From Coprinellus micaceus (lineage: Eukaryota > Basidiomycota > Agaricomycetes > Agaricales > Psathyrellaceae): a stretch of 64,000 nucleotides of DNA. The stretch is from the NCBI GenBank assembly GCA_951394405.1, contig OX596335.1, positions 682,001 through 746,000 of the forward strand, given 5' to 3'. The position numbers and the translations under genes are program-made. The notes beneath the pieces are model-generated. The model worked only from the letters and a program-made list of their open reading frames with translations, was not told the DNA's origin and did no database searches. Shown one piece after another: positions 38,483-49,476 of the stretch; position 1 is the first letter of the stretch, and every line of letters begins with the position of its first letter.

Positions 38483-39260
38483 ATTGGTCTTGTCAGTACG
38501 TTCCGCCTTTGTCTTCTATGAGGCCTGTGTGACGAAGGGGGAAAATTCCTTGATTGTAACCTTGTTAAGCCTGGCCGCTGGAAACTGGGGGGATGTTGGA
38601 CTCGAAATCAGGAGAGGACTACTTTTGAAACCGCCATTAGCCTCTACCCCTAACCAGCTCGCAGCATCTCCTCACCGAACGGTTGCAGAGGGGGTGTCGA
38701 AGGCGGTGGGCGTCGTTGTGCCTGTCGTACGGCAGAAAGGAAGGTTCGAGTAAAAGAAAGAGATGGATCGATACGAAGAAGAACTTGCGGTCTTGACAAA
38801 GGCTCAGGAACTGAGGCCCCTGTAGACTCTGAGGTCGTGGTGGTGGCTGCGGTCGTCGTCGTCGTCGACGTCGAGCTGTGGTGCTTGGTGGCGGTGCCTA
38901 AGATTCGCACGCTCCACAACACAGGAGCCGAATAGCTCTTCCTGGGCGCTTCTGGCATCTGCTCCAACCAGCATACCCTTACAGCATGGGTTCTCTACGT
39001 GGGGCTACGTGGGGCCTCATGTAGTTCGTGGGCTCCCTTCAATATCCTGGGTCAGGCTCTAGGAGACTCAGAAATGGTAGAAAGTGTTCCAATGGGTGGG
39101 TAGACGAAACTAGTATGGACTTGGAGGTGACAAATGGGTGAGGAGTAATTCTACAACAAAACAAGGAGATGAGGAATGGTATCAGGGACTGTCTAGTAAA
39201 ATAGATATCGAGGCGAGTGATGTACATAGGGGTATACAAACACGACAAGTGAACCGACAC
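38483..39260. other. Region between CHS7 and GTPase A
   Basis: It should contain the CHS7 promoter (right of 38482) and the 3' UTR of GTPase A. A short trinucleotide run (gtc)n lies near 38850-38870, giving a Thr/Ser-rich frame on the - strand that I do not regard as a gene. Confidence 0.5.
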
Positions 39261-40145
39261 TCAAGGCAGGACGATGTGAGGGTTCCTGAGGACCTCTACC
39301 ACAACCTGCTTCGCACCTTGGCCGGGGTCCTCCGCCCTCAACATTTTAGCGCCCTTCGCAATGAGGTCCTTCCAGAAGTTGCTCTCAAGCTCCTTCTCTC
39401 TCTCAACACATTGCTTGTACCGCTCCAGACCTTTATCGGCGGGCCACTGGTACGTCGCCAGCACCAGCTTCGAATAAGAGTCACCACCAGCGTCGGATAA
39501 CTGCTGGAGGCGCAGAAAGTCAATGTTCTGGCGGTTATTGATGCGTTTCTGAGTGATGTCCTGCAGGTACACAAATCCAGCGACCTGAGGTCTCCTTCCA
39601 GAGGTCTCTCCGCTTTTATTTTTGGCGTATCTGGCGTTGGTTGAGTCAAGATATCTCGGAACAGCAATGAACCGCACTGACTCGTTGAGCCATTGGGCTA
39701 TCGCCTTGAAGACACGTGTGGACTCATGCATCGCGGTGTCGTCGAACCCTGGTGTGTCTACAAGGAGAATGGTCTTGCCTGGGTGCACAGGAGAATCAAG
39801 CGGCACCACGTAGCTGTACGCCTCAATTCTTTGTGTGCAGGTGGATAGCCCGTGACCCACCACCGCAGCGTCGCGTCCCAGGGCATCGTTGATAAACTGG
39901 GATCCATATGTCAGGGTGGAAGTCGCGTTGAAATGGAGGTCACGTACCCTACTCTTCCCGGACCCCGTCGCACCGATGACACTGAAAGTCAGGAATCAGC
40001 CCCCATCTGCACCCTCAACCTAGATAACCAGTCCACCCTACACGATAACCGCATCCCCTCCAAGGTTTTGCTGGGTCGCCAGCGACGGACCTGTCGGACC
40101 TTGGCCTAATAATTTTCTCCACCAGGCAATGAGTATCGCTGCCAT
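39261..40145 (-). CDS. AIG1/GIMAP-like small GTPase (paralogue A), 226 aa
   Basis: Exons are 40145-40042, 39981-39948, 39896-39678 and 39584-39261. Walker A/G1 is GATGSGKSRF (residues ~38-47) on a 34-nt exon; G3 is LLVDTPGFDD; YLQDIT and ATYQWP occupy the places of the later strands and of a divergent G4. The C-terminal part (FWKDLIAKGAKMLR) matches the other two GTPases in this window. This belongs to the TRAFAC-class AIG1/Toc34/septin-like families that are expanded in Agaricomycetes; cellular roles are unknown there. The last intron (39585-39677, 93 nt) has no in-frame stop; splicing it gives the family-typical join WLNESVAGFVYLQDIT. The start has about 37 residues before the P-loop, like paralogue C. 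Confidence 0.82.
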
Positions 40146-40633
40146 TGGGGCACTGGGAGAGAATTGTGTTCAACTGGATTAGTATCAGAAACCCATGACC
40201 GTTTTAGTTGAAGGTGAGAAGGCGAAGCCTGGGGTTGCTTTGAACGGAACGTGACATGTCACGGTACATACACAAAGCCTCACAAACACGGCCCTTTTTG
40301 GGCGCTTAAAGGCTGGCAATTCACATTGTCTGCCAGTGATTGTCACATACCTCGTAGTGGAGGGCACAATGAAATGGAAGATGTGGCGAGAGTAGAAGGG
40401 TCCGAGAAGCAGAGTGAGTGGTTCCAGAGTTTAGCCTCGCCGCTTTCCCTCAATGTTAAGTAAGGACTCACCTCGAGGCTGCCATGTGCAAACTCTGGGG
40501 TGATTGAATAACCCTGGTGCGCGTTTGGGGCTCCATTGACGTTTCTGATAAACGTGGGGTTCACCAAAGGTCGTTTCGAATAATGGAAGACGTCACGCCG
40601 GCTTAACAGCATGATGCAAAGAATTGTAGCACA
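40146..40633. other. Region between GTPase A and UTP18
   Basis: It holds the promoter of GTPase A and the 3' UTR of UTP18, both on the - strand. An 89-codon open frame on the - strand (40343-40612) has no recognisable domain and overlaps these likely untranslated parts. Confidence 0.5.
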
Positions 40634-42798
40634 CTACCATACACCATAGTCTTTAACGTGGTAAAGCAGAACCCGACCCCGCGTGTTACCAATAGCGACA
40701 TATTCGCTTTGAGGAGAAAAGTCTACTGCGGTAACATGGCCTAGCGGTGTACCTGAGGTTGGCCAATTCGAAAAGGCGGTTTGAGACGGCAAATGGATCT
40801 AAACCAATGTAATAAGCACGGCGTCGCAAAAGTTTGGGGTATTACGCTTACCATCCGAAGAGCGTCTCTCTTGTCCTTGCTCGCGATGGCAAGAATTTGC
40901 GCATCGTGGTTGAAGCGAGCTGTTGAGATCGGCGTGGTTAGGTTGGAGATAGCCTTGAGGGGCTTGGGGGTGGTTTCATTCGACGCAGAATACGAGCCCG
41001 AGCCATATAAATTCACGTAGCCGGTGTTGGAACTTTGGTACCAAAAAATTCAGCAAAGAAGGGCTGGGGAGAAGTCGTAATAAGAACGTACCCAATAGCC
41101 ATATACCCAGACCCCTTAGTGGTCCCGGCTAGAACGCGCGCAGCTCCTCTGAAACCGCCCTCATCTTGCCATCTTTGAATGCACTTCCTTTCGGCGACGT
41201 CCCAGATATAAACCTCTGAATCGCCGGTGAGAACCGCAAGCTCCGACTTCGACGAGTGGGAACCGTGAGCCCCGGCCCCCAAAGCATCGTCGGACAGCGT
41301 GGGGGGTACCCACCACATGCCATTGATACCCCCTGCGGACGCGCTTCCAGCAGCTCCCGAACACTTCAGACTTCCGATAACCTGACCAGCACCACTCTTC
41401 CAGTCAACCAAATGAACATAGCCCCCTCTACCAGCGACGGCGAGCATGTCTCCGTGGGGAGAGAAGGAAGTTAATGACATGGACTCGGCGTCTCCTCTTC
41501 CTCCGGCTTCCCCATCTGCACCACGTTTCCGTCTACGTTGGAGAATCGCGGTACCATCGGTGAGGTTGTTGAAGGTCGTACCCCATAAACCGCGTGTATG
41601 ATGCTGAGCAGTTCCGTTTTGGAGATCGTAGGTGTAGAAGAACGGGCGTGGTCCTGAAACCAGGAGTGATTGCCCAGAGGGGTGGAAGAGTGCAGCAGAG
41701 GATGAGGTCATGGGGAGGTTGGGGAAATGAAGGGTCGTCAACAATGGTGAAAGGTGCCCGTCGACCTGGTTCCCATTAGCTATGAAGCGACAACACGACC
41801 AAGTCCAGACTTACATTGAATAACCGTATTCGACGGTCAGCAGTCGCGACGCAGAGAATGGATGCAGAGGGATTGGGGTGGAATGCCGCGACGCGAACTT
41901 CGCCGCTTCCAGAGTTTTGGGTGGCTTGATTAACATCCCGAAGCCGTTCAATATTGAGGGTATCCCGGGGTAGTTTGATTTCGCCTTTTCGTGTCCGTCT
42001 CGAATCAGCAAAGACCCTGCTCGTGGTGGGCAAGTCACCGTCCACTTCGATATCCGAGTCGCTCAACAGGTCCAGATCTTGTTTCTTGGCCTTCGCTACG
42101 CTCTTCGCCTTCTTGGCCCACTCCGGTTCAGGGTTAATGGATTCAAATTGGCGCCGAAGACGGGTTTCGTAGTCGCGAGTTTCGATGACATCTTCGTCCA
42201 CAGCTTGACGCAGTTTGCGAAGCCTCGAATGCCCTTTCAGCAGGGATACTCCTCCCCGGGCAGCAACGTCATCGATATCTGTCCACGCGGCGGGCTTTTT
42301 CGAGGATTTCAATTTAGAGAGGAGCGTCGATGAAGCAGAAGGTTCTTCGCGGACAGAAGTCGACGACATAGATTCATCGTCGGATGAACCGCGCTCCGAG
42401 CCCTCAGCTTGGCCCTCGAACGCGTCCTCTTCGTCTCCAATGATGGGTACGACATCATCTTCGCCGTCATCAACGAAGAACAACTACACCCAATGTCAAT
42501 CCGTAACCCACCGCCCATAGGTGTTCGCACTCACATCGGTGTCCTCCAAATGCGCAAGAGCCCGCCCCCCATCTTCTTCAATATCCTCGTCTTCATCGTC
42601 CAGGTCGATGATAGCCTTCCCCTTCCCCTTCCCGCTCCCCCCAGGGTTGTATTTTACGCCGAACAAGGCGCTTTCTAGCCTTCGCTCCTCATCGTCCTTC
42701 GTTGAGTCGTCGAGCAAAAGGTTCAGTCTTGCAGTGGGGTCAGCAACATTCTGGTATGTCGTCTTGGAGGTCTTTTGCTTCTTCGCGTGCTTGGCCAT
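40634..42798 (-). CDS. UTP18: U3 snoRNP / SSU processome WD40 protein Utp18, 650 aa
   Basis: Exons are 42798-42535, 42483-41815, 41765-41092, 41032-40852 and 40798-40634, all in phase. The acidic N-terminal ~200 residues (LDDEDEDIEEDGG, DDGEDDVVPIIGDEEDAFEG) are typical of Utp18. WD40 repeats follow from about residue 270 (VRVAAFHPNPSASILCVATA then DRRIRLFNVDG). Further blocks are SSSAALFHPSGQSLLVSG, FSPHGDMLAVAGRGGYVHLV, ELAVLTGDSEVYIWDV, TTKGSGYMAIGSNTGYVNLY and the terminal SEYVAIGNTRGRVLLYHVKD. Utp18 is a subunit of the UTP-B complex that binds the U3 snoRNP and is needed for early 18S rRNA processing in the nucleolus. The length fits the family. The gene is divergent from RTF2, with 184 bases between start codons. 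Confidence 0.95.
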
Positions 42799-42982
42799 GG
42801 TCCCCAGTCGTAGATGTCGTGTTCAACGTCGAGAGGAACGAGCGCGAGCTTGAAAATCTGAGTCGCGGGATCAATTGCTTATAAATTCACCCAATGATGG
42901 CGAACAGGGGTTTGCGTCGCTCAGCGCTTGTCCTCCAACCACCTCCTCCTCTGCTACCTCTTTCCATATATCTGAGAATACC
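42799..42982. promoter_or_regulatory. Shared divergent promoter of UTP18 and RTF2
   Basis: Only 184 bases separate the two start codons. A tataaa element lies at about 42880-42885 and ccaat at 42891-42895 on the + strand; a CT-rich stretch (42935-42960) precedes the RTF2 start. Assigning these to particular start sites is inference. Confidence 0.45.
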
Positions 42983-44090
42983 ATGGGTAATGACGGTGGA
43001 AGTATTCCTGACCGGCGAGACTTGGTGAAGACCAAGGTTAAGGTGCGTTGCTAGTTGGCACTAGAGGGATAGTGAAATCGAACTTGGCGCTAGGCAGAGC
43101 AGGCCGACAAGGCGAACCAGACTCGAGCAAGGTGGTTCTTTTGCGCCCTATCGAAGGTGAAATTACATGTCAGTATCTGCCGCCTTCTCGATTCTGATCG
43201 CTCCTGCCTTTAGAAACGCCTTCAAGAGCCCGTCGTATCCTGTCCATTAGGGAAGCTGTATAACAAGGATGCAATTATCGAGTACCTATTGGACAAGTCA
43301 GCGTATGGAGATGGGGAGGAGATATGTGGACACATTCGGTCACTAAAGGTGTGTTTATCCCAATTCTCGTAGCGCAAACCCCAACTCACCCAAGGAATTC
43401 GACTCATAGGATGTGAAGACACTGAAACTCACACCGAACGGTAGTTCCACCCCCGACGAGGACGAGAATCGCGCTCAATTCGCATGTTCTCTGACCCAGA
43501 AGGAGATGAATGGAGTAACACCATTCTGCTACATCTCCCCTTGCGGTTGCGTCTTCTCGCAAGCAGGACTGCGAACCGTTGCAGGGTCACCAAAGGAGGT
43601 GAAAGACAAGGGCAACGCCGAAGAGACGACACCTTCGGAGGAGTCCCTTGACCTCTGTCCTCAATGTGCGACAAAATACTCGCGGACGACGGACGTCATC
43701 TCTCTGAACCCTGACCCGGAACAGGAGCAGAAGCTCAGGTGGGCAATGGAAGAGAGGCGAGCGTCGGAGCCTGCAAAGAAGAAATCCAAGAAACGGAAAC
43801 AACAGGACATCTCTGGGGAGAGCGAACCCCCGTCGAAGAAAAAGCACTCCTCTTCAACGCCTCAGCCTACTATCAACCCCACCCTTGGCGCTGCTAGCAG
43901 GGCTGTCCTCCAAGGGTTGGCAGAGGAAGAGGCCAAACGGAAGGCGGGGATGAGTGATGCGGTCAAGAGCTTGTATAGCGATGGCAAGCCAGCTAGGAAG
44001 GAGACGTTCATGACGATGGGCACCTTCACAAGAGTGAGTCCCACAACGTTCAGAATCGCGGCATTCTAACCCTTGTTCCAGTACGCCTGA
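42983..44090 (+). CDS. RTF2: Replication termination factor 2 (Rtf2), 296 aa
   Basis: Exons are 42983-43042, 43094-43156, 43214-43348, 43410-44033 and 44082-44090, all in phase. The start MGNDGGSIPDRRDLVK is diagnostic of Rtf2. It is followed by two RING/U-box-like half sites: WFFCALSK, RLQEPVVSCPLGKLYNKDAI, then FACSLTQKEMNG and FCYISPCGCVFSQAGL with a downstream CPQCATKY. The C-terminal third is Lys/Ser-rich (KKKSKKRKQQD), probably a nuclear localisation region. Rtf2 stabilises paused replication forks in fission yeast and has also been linked to splicing and proteasome shuttling. The last exon is only 9 nt (Tyr-Ala-stop), giving the conserved FTRY-type end. Confidence 0.95.
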
Positions 44091-44213
44091 TTCTCGCTCC
44101 CCACTTTCCCTTCATTCCACGACATACCTGCCAGCAAGGCATATTGTACATTCCCGATGGTATAAAATAGATATAATTTCGCCTGAATACTGAGGTTTCA
44201 GATCGTCAAGCCT

Positions 44214-47200
44214 CTACTTCCGAGTCATTTCCCGATATTTACGCTTAAGAAACACTCTTCTTTCTTTGTCGCCACCCGACTTCGCCTCCTCTTCCAGCAA
44301 CATTCCCAAGCAACCCTTCAATACTCCCCAAACCTCCGTTCCAAGTAAGTTCCGCTTCCCCTGGGACAATTCCTCCAGGACCTTGAACCCGGGGCTCACC
44401 TCAGGCAAGTCGAGCGCGACGGAGTTGATGATCTCGTCGACTATCGTTTGCTCGGTTGACGCACCGTGGACACGCCGGTATTGGGCACCTCCGTCCAGCA
44501 GTTCTTTCCAGTAAACGGACCTCAAATGAGCTTCTCGCTCGTCGTATCCTCTGGGCGAAACTGTTAAATCCCGGCCCCAGTGCGTTGTCGTTAGCCAAAC
44601 CTTCTGATAGGTTTGGTGGCCACATAACGCTTTCAAAATTGCGAGGGACATGGTGATGTCAATGGTCATCCGAGGAGATGATACGTCATGGAGGTATAGG
44701 ACGCGAATATGACGGCTACGGCTGTAGTCATTGTCAGTGGTGGAGGTATAACGACTTTGTGTAACACTGACTTCTGCTCCAAGATCTCAATGATCTCTTT
44801 CAGGATCACCAAATCATCACTTCTCCAGGAAAAGAGACTAGGGGTGTCTATCATGAGCACAAACCCGTGCGTTGAATCTGGCGTGCCTCGTCCAGAGGCC
44901 AGGTACGCTGTTATTGGATGCGAAGGTGGGAGGAGCTGATGGTGAATAGGCCCCACGGGTAGGGCTGGATCGGCGAAGTACTTCTTCACGAACTACGCAA
45001 ACGATTTAGGCAACGAAGCACAGTGAGCTAGGAAGTTGCGACCCACCGTCGTCTTTCCACAAAGGGGGGCTCCCAGGACTCTAGGGGAATATGTTAGCGC
45101 TGCTATCTTCATGGATTACGGTAACCCTTTGACTCACAGCAGAATCACGTCACTACTTGCTAGCCCTGCGGTCTTCCATCCTTGTAGCCTATAGAAGGAG
45201 GTTAACGGAGCCGCGATATCGGACCCTGGAGAGCATACTTGATACCGCGGGCTCTCTGTCGGGTCTCTTCTTCGAAGGGCGCTGGTACTTTCAGTACCGT
45301 GGCTGGAGAGCGTGGTACGGCTGGCTGAACGCTTGCCAGTGGTCGATCTTGCTTTGGCTTTGGCACTATTCGCGACACGATGGCGCCGTCCCATGGGTAC
45401 GGACCCGCCTCACACCTGGCCACTATTGGACTACCTTTTACAGGTAGATAGAAGTCGGCGATCAAGGGGCGTTTCTTGGGGTCCAATTCCCAACATAGTT
45501 GAACCTTCCCCCAAAGGTAACTTCCAATGCCCTCTGGCTTGGGGCATGGCTGATTCCCCATAATGGCTCGGATCCTTCGCATTGGGGAAGGGAGGTCCGA
45601 GAACCTGGCATGACCTGAATACAGCTGGTTCCGTCAGGCTACCGTATCATCCGGAAAGAGCGACCGCGTCGAAGGATACCTCATAGCAAACGCATCCGAA
45701 GGCGTAAATATCGGTTGAGAGAGATCGCTTCGTAGTATATCCTGTGTCGTTGACGGGAGGTTTGGACAAATTTTGGGAACGGTGGTTGTACATTGCTCAC
45801 CAAGGTCTGTAGGCTGGTCGTCAAGAAGTTCAGGCGCAAGGTACAGGTGGGCTCCGAACAATGTAGAAGCCGCTGACGTTAACCACACTTTATCCTGCAC
45901 GAGACGACCGAGCCCAAAGTCCGCGATGCATGCTCGCCCCGACGGACTGACGAGGATATTGTCCTAACCAGCTGCTTGTCAACACCTGGAATTCACGCGA
46001 TGTGATACACTTCTTACCCCTTTCAGATCTCCGTGCACGATGGAGGGGTTGAACGAATGAAGATAGTCCAGTCCGCGAACAATATCCAAGACCTGCGGGT
46101 AGATCAACCTCACGCCACCGCCCGAATTCAAGGTGACATACCAAGGCACCCCGGTCGATGCGGGGATTTGTCTTGGTGTACTCGATGACATTTCCCTTGT
46201 CCATCCACGGGGAGAGTAGAGCAACTATGGGCGGCGTACCCTGCTGTTCGCTCGAGGAGACATAGACCCCGTAAAATGGTAGAATGTTAAGGTGACTGAC
46301 GTGACTCCAGAGAACGACTTCCTGGGCGAAACTCTGTGACAATGGGACAGGGCTTAGACCGGCACCCCCAAACGTGTTAGGTGCCTGACCTTTATCAAAT
46401 TTTGCTGCGAGAGGTCGCCGGCGACAGCTCCTCGCATCACCTTCACCGCTACATCTTGGCCCTCGAGGCGAGCTTTGTATATGTCACCGAACCCACCAAT
46501 GGCGACCGATAGCCTGGTGCAGTTGTCGATGGCATCGTGTTGCAGCGAGGTGGGATACAACCCTGTGTGTTTCGCCAGCTTCAGCTGAGATCGGAGGAGC
46601 TTGTCGTGGACCACGTCGAGGTCCGGTTGCTCTAAAAGCTTTCGTCGTGATCAGTTTCAAACTTGACCAGGAGGAGATGAATGCAGGCTGACCAGTTGCA
46701 GTAGATCTAGTAACCCCTGGTCCACGGATTGGGACTTCTTCCGCAGAAAGGCGTCGCGAGACGGCTCGTCTGCTAATTGTTGGAGAACCGTGGCAGCCAC
46801 GAAGCGAAGATCCAGCTTGAGGATACGCTCCTCCCAATCGTCGAAAGAGTGAAGTCCCTTGAGATCGAGGGTGATTAACGAGTGTCAGTCGGGTGAAGAG
46901 GATGCTGATCAACCGTGCAAGTGGCTTCTCGAATAACGGAACTCAGGTCAGCTTGGGCAACCATGAAACAGGCCAGTCTCTCCATATGTCCTTGGACAAG
47001 GGGAGATGACGTTCCTTCCATTCCCTGTATATTACTGTGAAGGGAGTCTGTCAACAGTCGCGTGTCAAATGCGAATGGAAGAGGAATCCTACCCTTGCAA
47101 AATTTGGGGCTGCGACTGGACACACGCCACAGCGAATGCATGCAGCCTCTGAATATCATATACGAGGAATGAGGCGAGAGCAAGAAGTACTCCAGCAAAA

Positions 47201-47398
47201 ATAACGTACAGGAAAGAGAGGTCGCTGCCGAGAAGAACTCGATGACAGGCTTATCCCGACTCGCCTCGCAATTGCGCCCATTCGCGTGATGTCAGTTTGG
47301 AGATACCTTTCTGGATGCTCGAGGAGTAGGTGAATATCGGGGAGAGACTCTGTAGAGATCAGAGAGCCGTATATTCTCTCGAGGTGATTCGAATCCAT
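44214..47398 (-). CDS. Predicted fusion: TKL-like protein kinase joined to an AIG1-like GTPase (paralogue B), 820 aa
   Basis: Exons: 47398-47210, 47148-47093, 47034-46914, 46857-46693, 46629-46390, 46333-46142, 46092-46018, 45963-45801, 45741-45680, 45624-45239, 45188-45138, 45080-45047, 44992-44772, 44721-44214; all 13 introns are 49-63 nt and in phase. Residues 1-215 are a helical region of unknown family. The kinase spans ~216-480: glycine loop GGFGDIYKA (222), VAVK Lys240, helix-C Glu262, HGDLKGDN (catalytic Asp343), DFG 361-363, APE-type LAPELL, and CWELDPKKRP. The GTPase has Walker A GAPLCGKTT (570-578), a G3 site DTPS instead of DTPG (627-630) and TTTHWG at the G4 position. The join is a 50-nt intron (45189-45238) that skips a TAA. 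The alternative is two genes, the GTPase starting at the ATG at 45394 in another frame inside the kinase exon. I favour fusion; role unknown. Confidence 0.72.
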
Positions 47399-48169
47399 GG
47401 TGGGGTGAGAGAGTGACCCTTCACCCTCTCGGGACGAGGAACACGGATGTCGCGTGTTTGCTTGGAAGGTCACCTTCGTCTGGATAGTAGAGATAAGGTT
47501 CGTGGGGCATCTGTTCTGTGCCCCCTCGTGGTACACACGAGGACTTAGATTGTACGGAACCTTAGACTAATCCGCCGCTTCATTCCGCTACCCACCGGAA
47601 TAAGCGCCCGCGGGAGAAGGCGATCCGCAGCTGCGCGGTTCTTGGTTCGCGATGGCCTCATATGACTAGATATTGGGATCTGGCCAAGTCCTTCTGCGCG
47701 GCGTAGAAAGGAGCTTGGAGAATATGTTTGCCTGAATTCTAGGGGAGAGAGAAAGAGAGAGATTTGAAGAGCGTTCGCCGCGGGAATCGTCGCGCTGAGC
47801 TGAATGCAAGCAGGACCCCCCGATACTCGCTCAGAGGTCCGATCTTTATGCGACGAATTTGTGTGGCAATACTGAGCACTCTGGCGGCTCAGGTTCGTGA
47901 GCAGAAAAGCTGCGGAAGCAAGACGCAAGGCGGTGTGCGGAGGAATCAGCCCGAAACGTCCTCTCCTCGTTCCAAAAAATCGAAATCACAATTTTTTTGG
48001 CGAGCGAGAGGGCCATTTTCGTCGCATGCCCTCACCCAGGAGAAACCTCGGAGTATCATACATCTAACCGAGTAAAGGGGGGTCCTATGCAAGCCCGGCA
48101 ACTTCCGTGTTTGATGGTCACGGTCATGTTGGCCTCGCATGTTGTCCGCCTCCATACCTTAACCTCGAC
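47399..48169. other. Divergent intergenic region before the small membrane-type protein gene
   Basis: It separates the kinase-GTPase start (-) from the 95-residue protein start (+), so it should contain both promoters. A 127-codon frame on the - strand (47545-47928) has no recognised domain. I see no other feature. Confidence 0.5.
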
Positions 48170-48675
48170 ATGTCCGCAGAAAATCTCCAGTTCGAGAACA
48201 TTGACGACATTACCGTCAAAAAGGCATTGACTGTCAGCGTCTTCGTTCCGAGAATCTTGACTAGTGTAACCGATGCGGCTTCCAACAGGAAGCTAACAAA
48301 GAAGGTGTATTTGCTGGCCTGACTGGGGGATTGGCATCTGGTACGTCCTTATTTTTAAGAGTTCGAGTCTCCTCTGACACTGATTCTTAGCTGTCGTTGG
48401 AGGTCGTCTCCTCAAATTCAATAGGAACACAACACTCTTCTGTGGTATCCGTGAGTCTCAATGTTCCGAATCCGAGGTCGTGTGCTGATTCGGAATATGG
48501 AAAGTGAGCGGAGTTCTCTCAGGTTACTACTTTGCCGAAGTATGTGTGTATACCCTTATCTCTCAACGGCCTCTTATCTGAGTTTTGGACATCATAGGCT
48601 TTCCGGAACACGGCAATCGCACAGCTACGAGCCGAGGATGCTCGTTTGAGCGCTGGTAAACCCCAGAACCCTTGA
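48170..48675 (+). CDS. Small Gly-zipper membrane-type protein, 95 aa, conserved-looking but unknown
   Basis: Five short exons: 48170-48232, 48289-48340, 48391-48450, 48505-48539 and 48598-48675; four GT-AG introns (50-58 nt), all in phase. The protein starts MSAENLQFENIDDITVKKAL, then EANKEGVFAGLTGGLASAVV and GGRLLKFNRNTTLFCGILSG, VLSGYYFAEAFRNTA, and ends RLSAGKPQNP. Two glycine-rich hydrophobic segments (FAGLTGGLASAVVGG and TTLFCGILSGVLSGYYF) could pair as membrane helices through GxxxG packing. The acidic head and the short charged tail resemble small mitochondrial inner-membrane proteins, which is only an analogy. No single open frame exceeds 21 codons from the ATG before an intron, so a simple ORF search misses it. 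Confidence 0.75.
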
Positions 48676-49476
48676 TACCACATACACGAACGCCCCCGGG
48701 AGACGAGGTAAAGCCTCTCAGGGAGCACATTACCTTGAACGGCGGTTGATATTGGCAATCGGTGCACCTCAAGTGGTGACCTTATCTGTGACGGGGATGG
48801 GTTTTGACACTCAACGAGGGTTGCAAATGTATCCAGTAAGCCTTCACAAGAGTCCATAGCGCAGACCACTCGGCCATCGCCCGCCCAGATTGGGTGAGTA
48901 TTGCTAAAGGCGCACCTCGTGTTGCCACCTCTCCTTTTCTGCCTGTGGCGGCTCTTCTGAAGCCGTTGCGGATTGTCTCGCTCAGGCGCTAAAATCATCA
49001 ATTGACGCCAACGATTCAATGTCGAAAATAGGCCTCATAATGTATCTGTCGAGAAGTGCCATGTGTCCCGCTTCGCTCCGGATAAAAGCCGCCTGGTTGC
49101 GGCCTTATCGAACCCAAACGGCACTGGGTATCAAAGCCCCCGATGCCAGTGGTGAAGTTACATGGCGTGCGTGTCCCGGAGTCGATTTACCAAACTGTGC
49201 ACTGACTGTGATGACTGAGATAGGCCGATTGGGCCGACCCGCATGAAATGCCCCATCCATTGTCCCAAACAGTGTGGTGTTCATTTCTCCGCAAAAGGGT
49301 TCTCCTTCCGCACTATACACCTTCTGTATTGAGATCTACTATGTGCCCATGGCCTCGTTGGTGCCTCGTTCCGCCTTTCCATTCAGCTTCTTAAAGACAC
49401 CTCTGGGCAGTCCCGGCATCGTTATCGAACTCCCATCCTCACTCCTCCCTCAGAGACGGTTCGCATCCTTACGAGG
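48676..49476. other. Region between the small protein gene and GTPase C
   Basis: No gene was recognised. It should include the 3' UTR of the small protein gene and the promoter of GTPase C. Confidence 0.5.

Noticed and set aside
39138..39500. 120-codon + strand frame opposite GTPase A
   Set aside because: Antisense to the last exon of GTPase A; no recognisable domain.
43429..43847. - strand frames opposite RTF2
   Set aside because: Antisense to well-supported Rtf2 coding exons; no domain.
45134..45394. Separate GTPase start at the ATG at 45394
   Set aside because: It lies inside the kinase exon in another frame and gives a Ser/Arg-rich leader unlike paralogues A and C. Kept only as the alternative to the fusion model.
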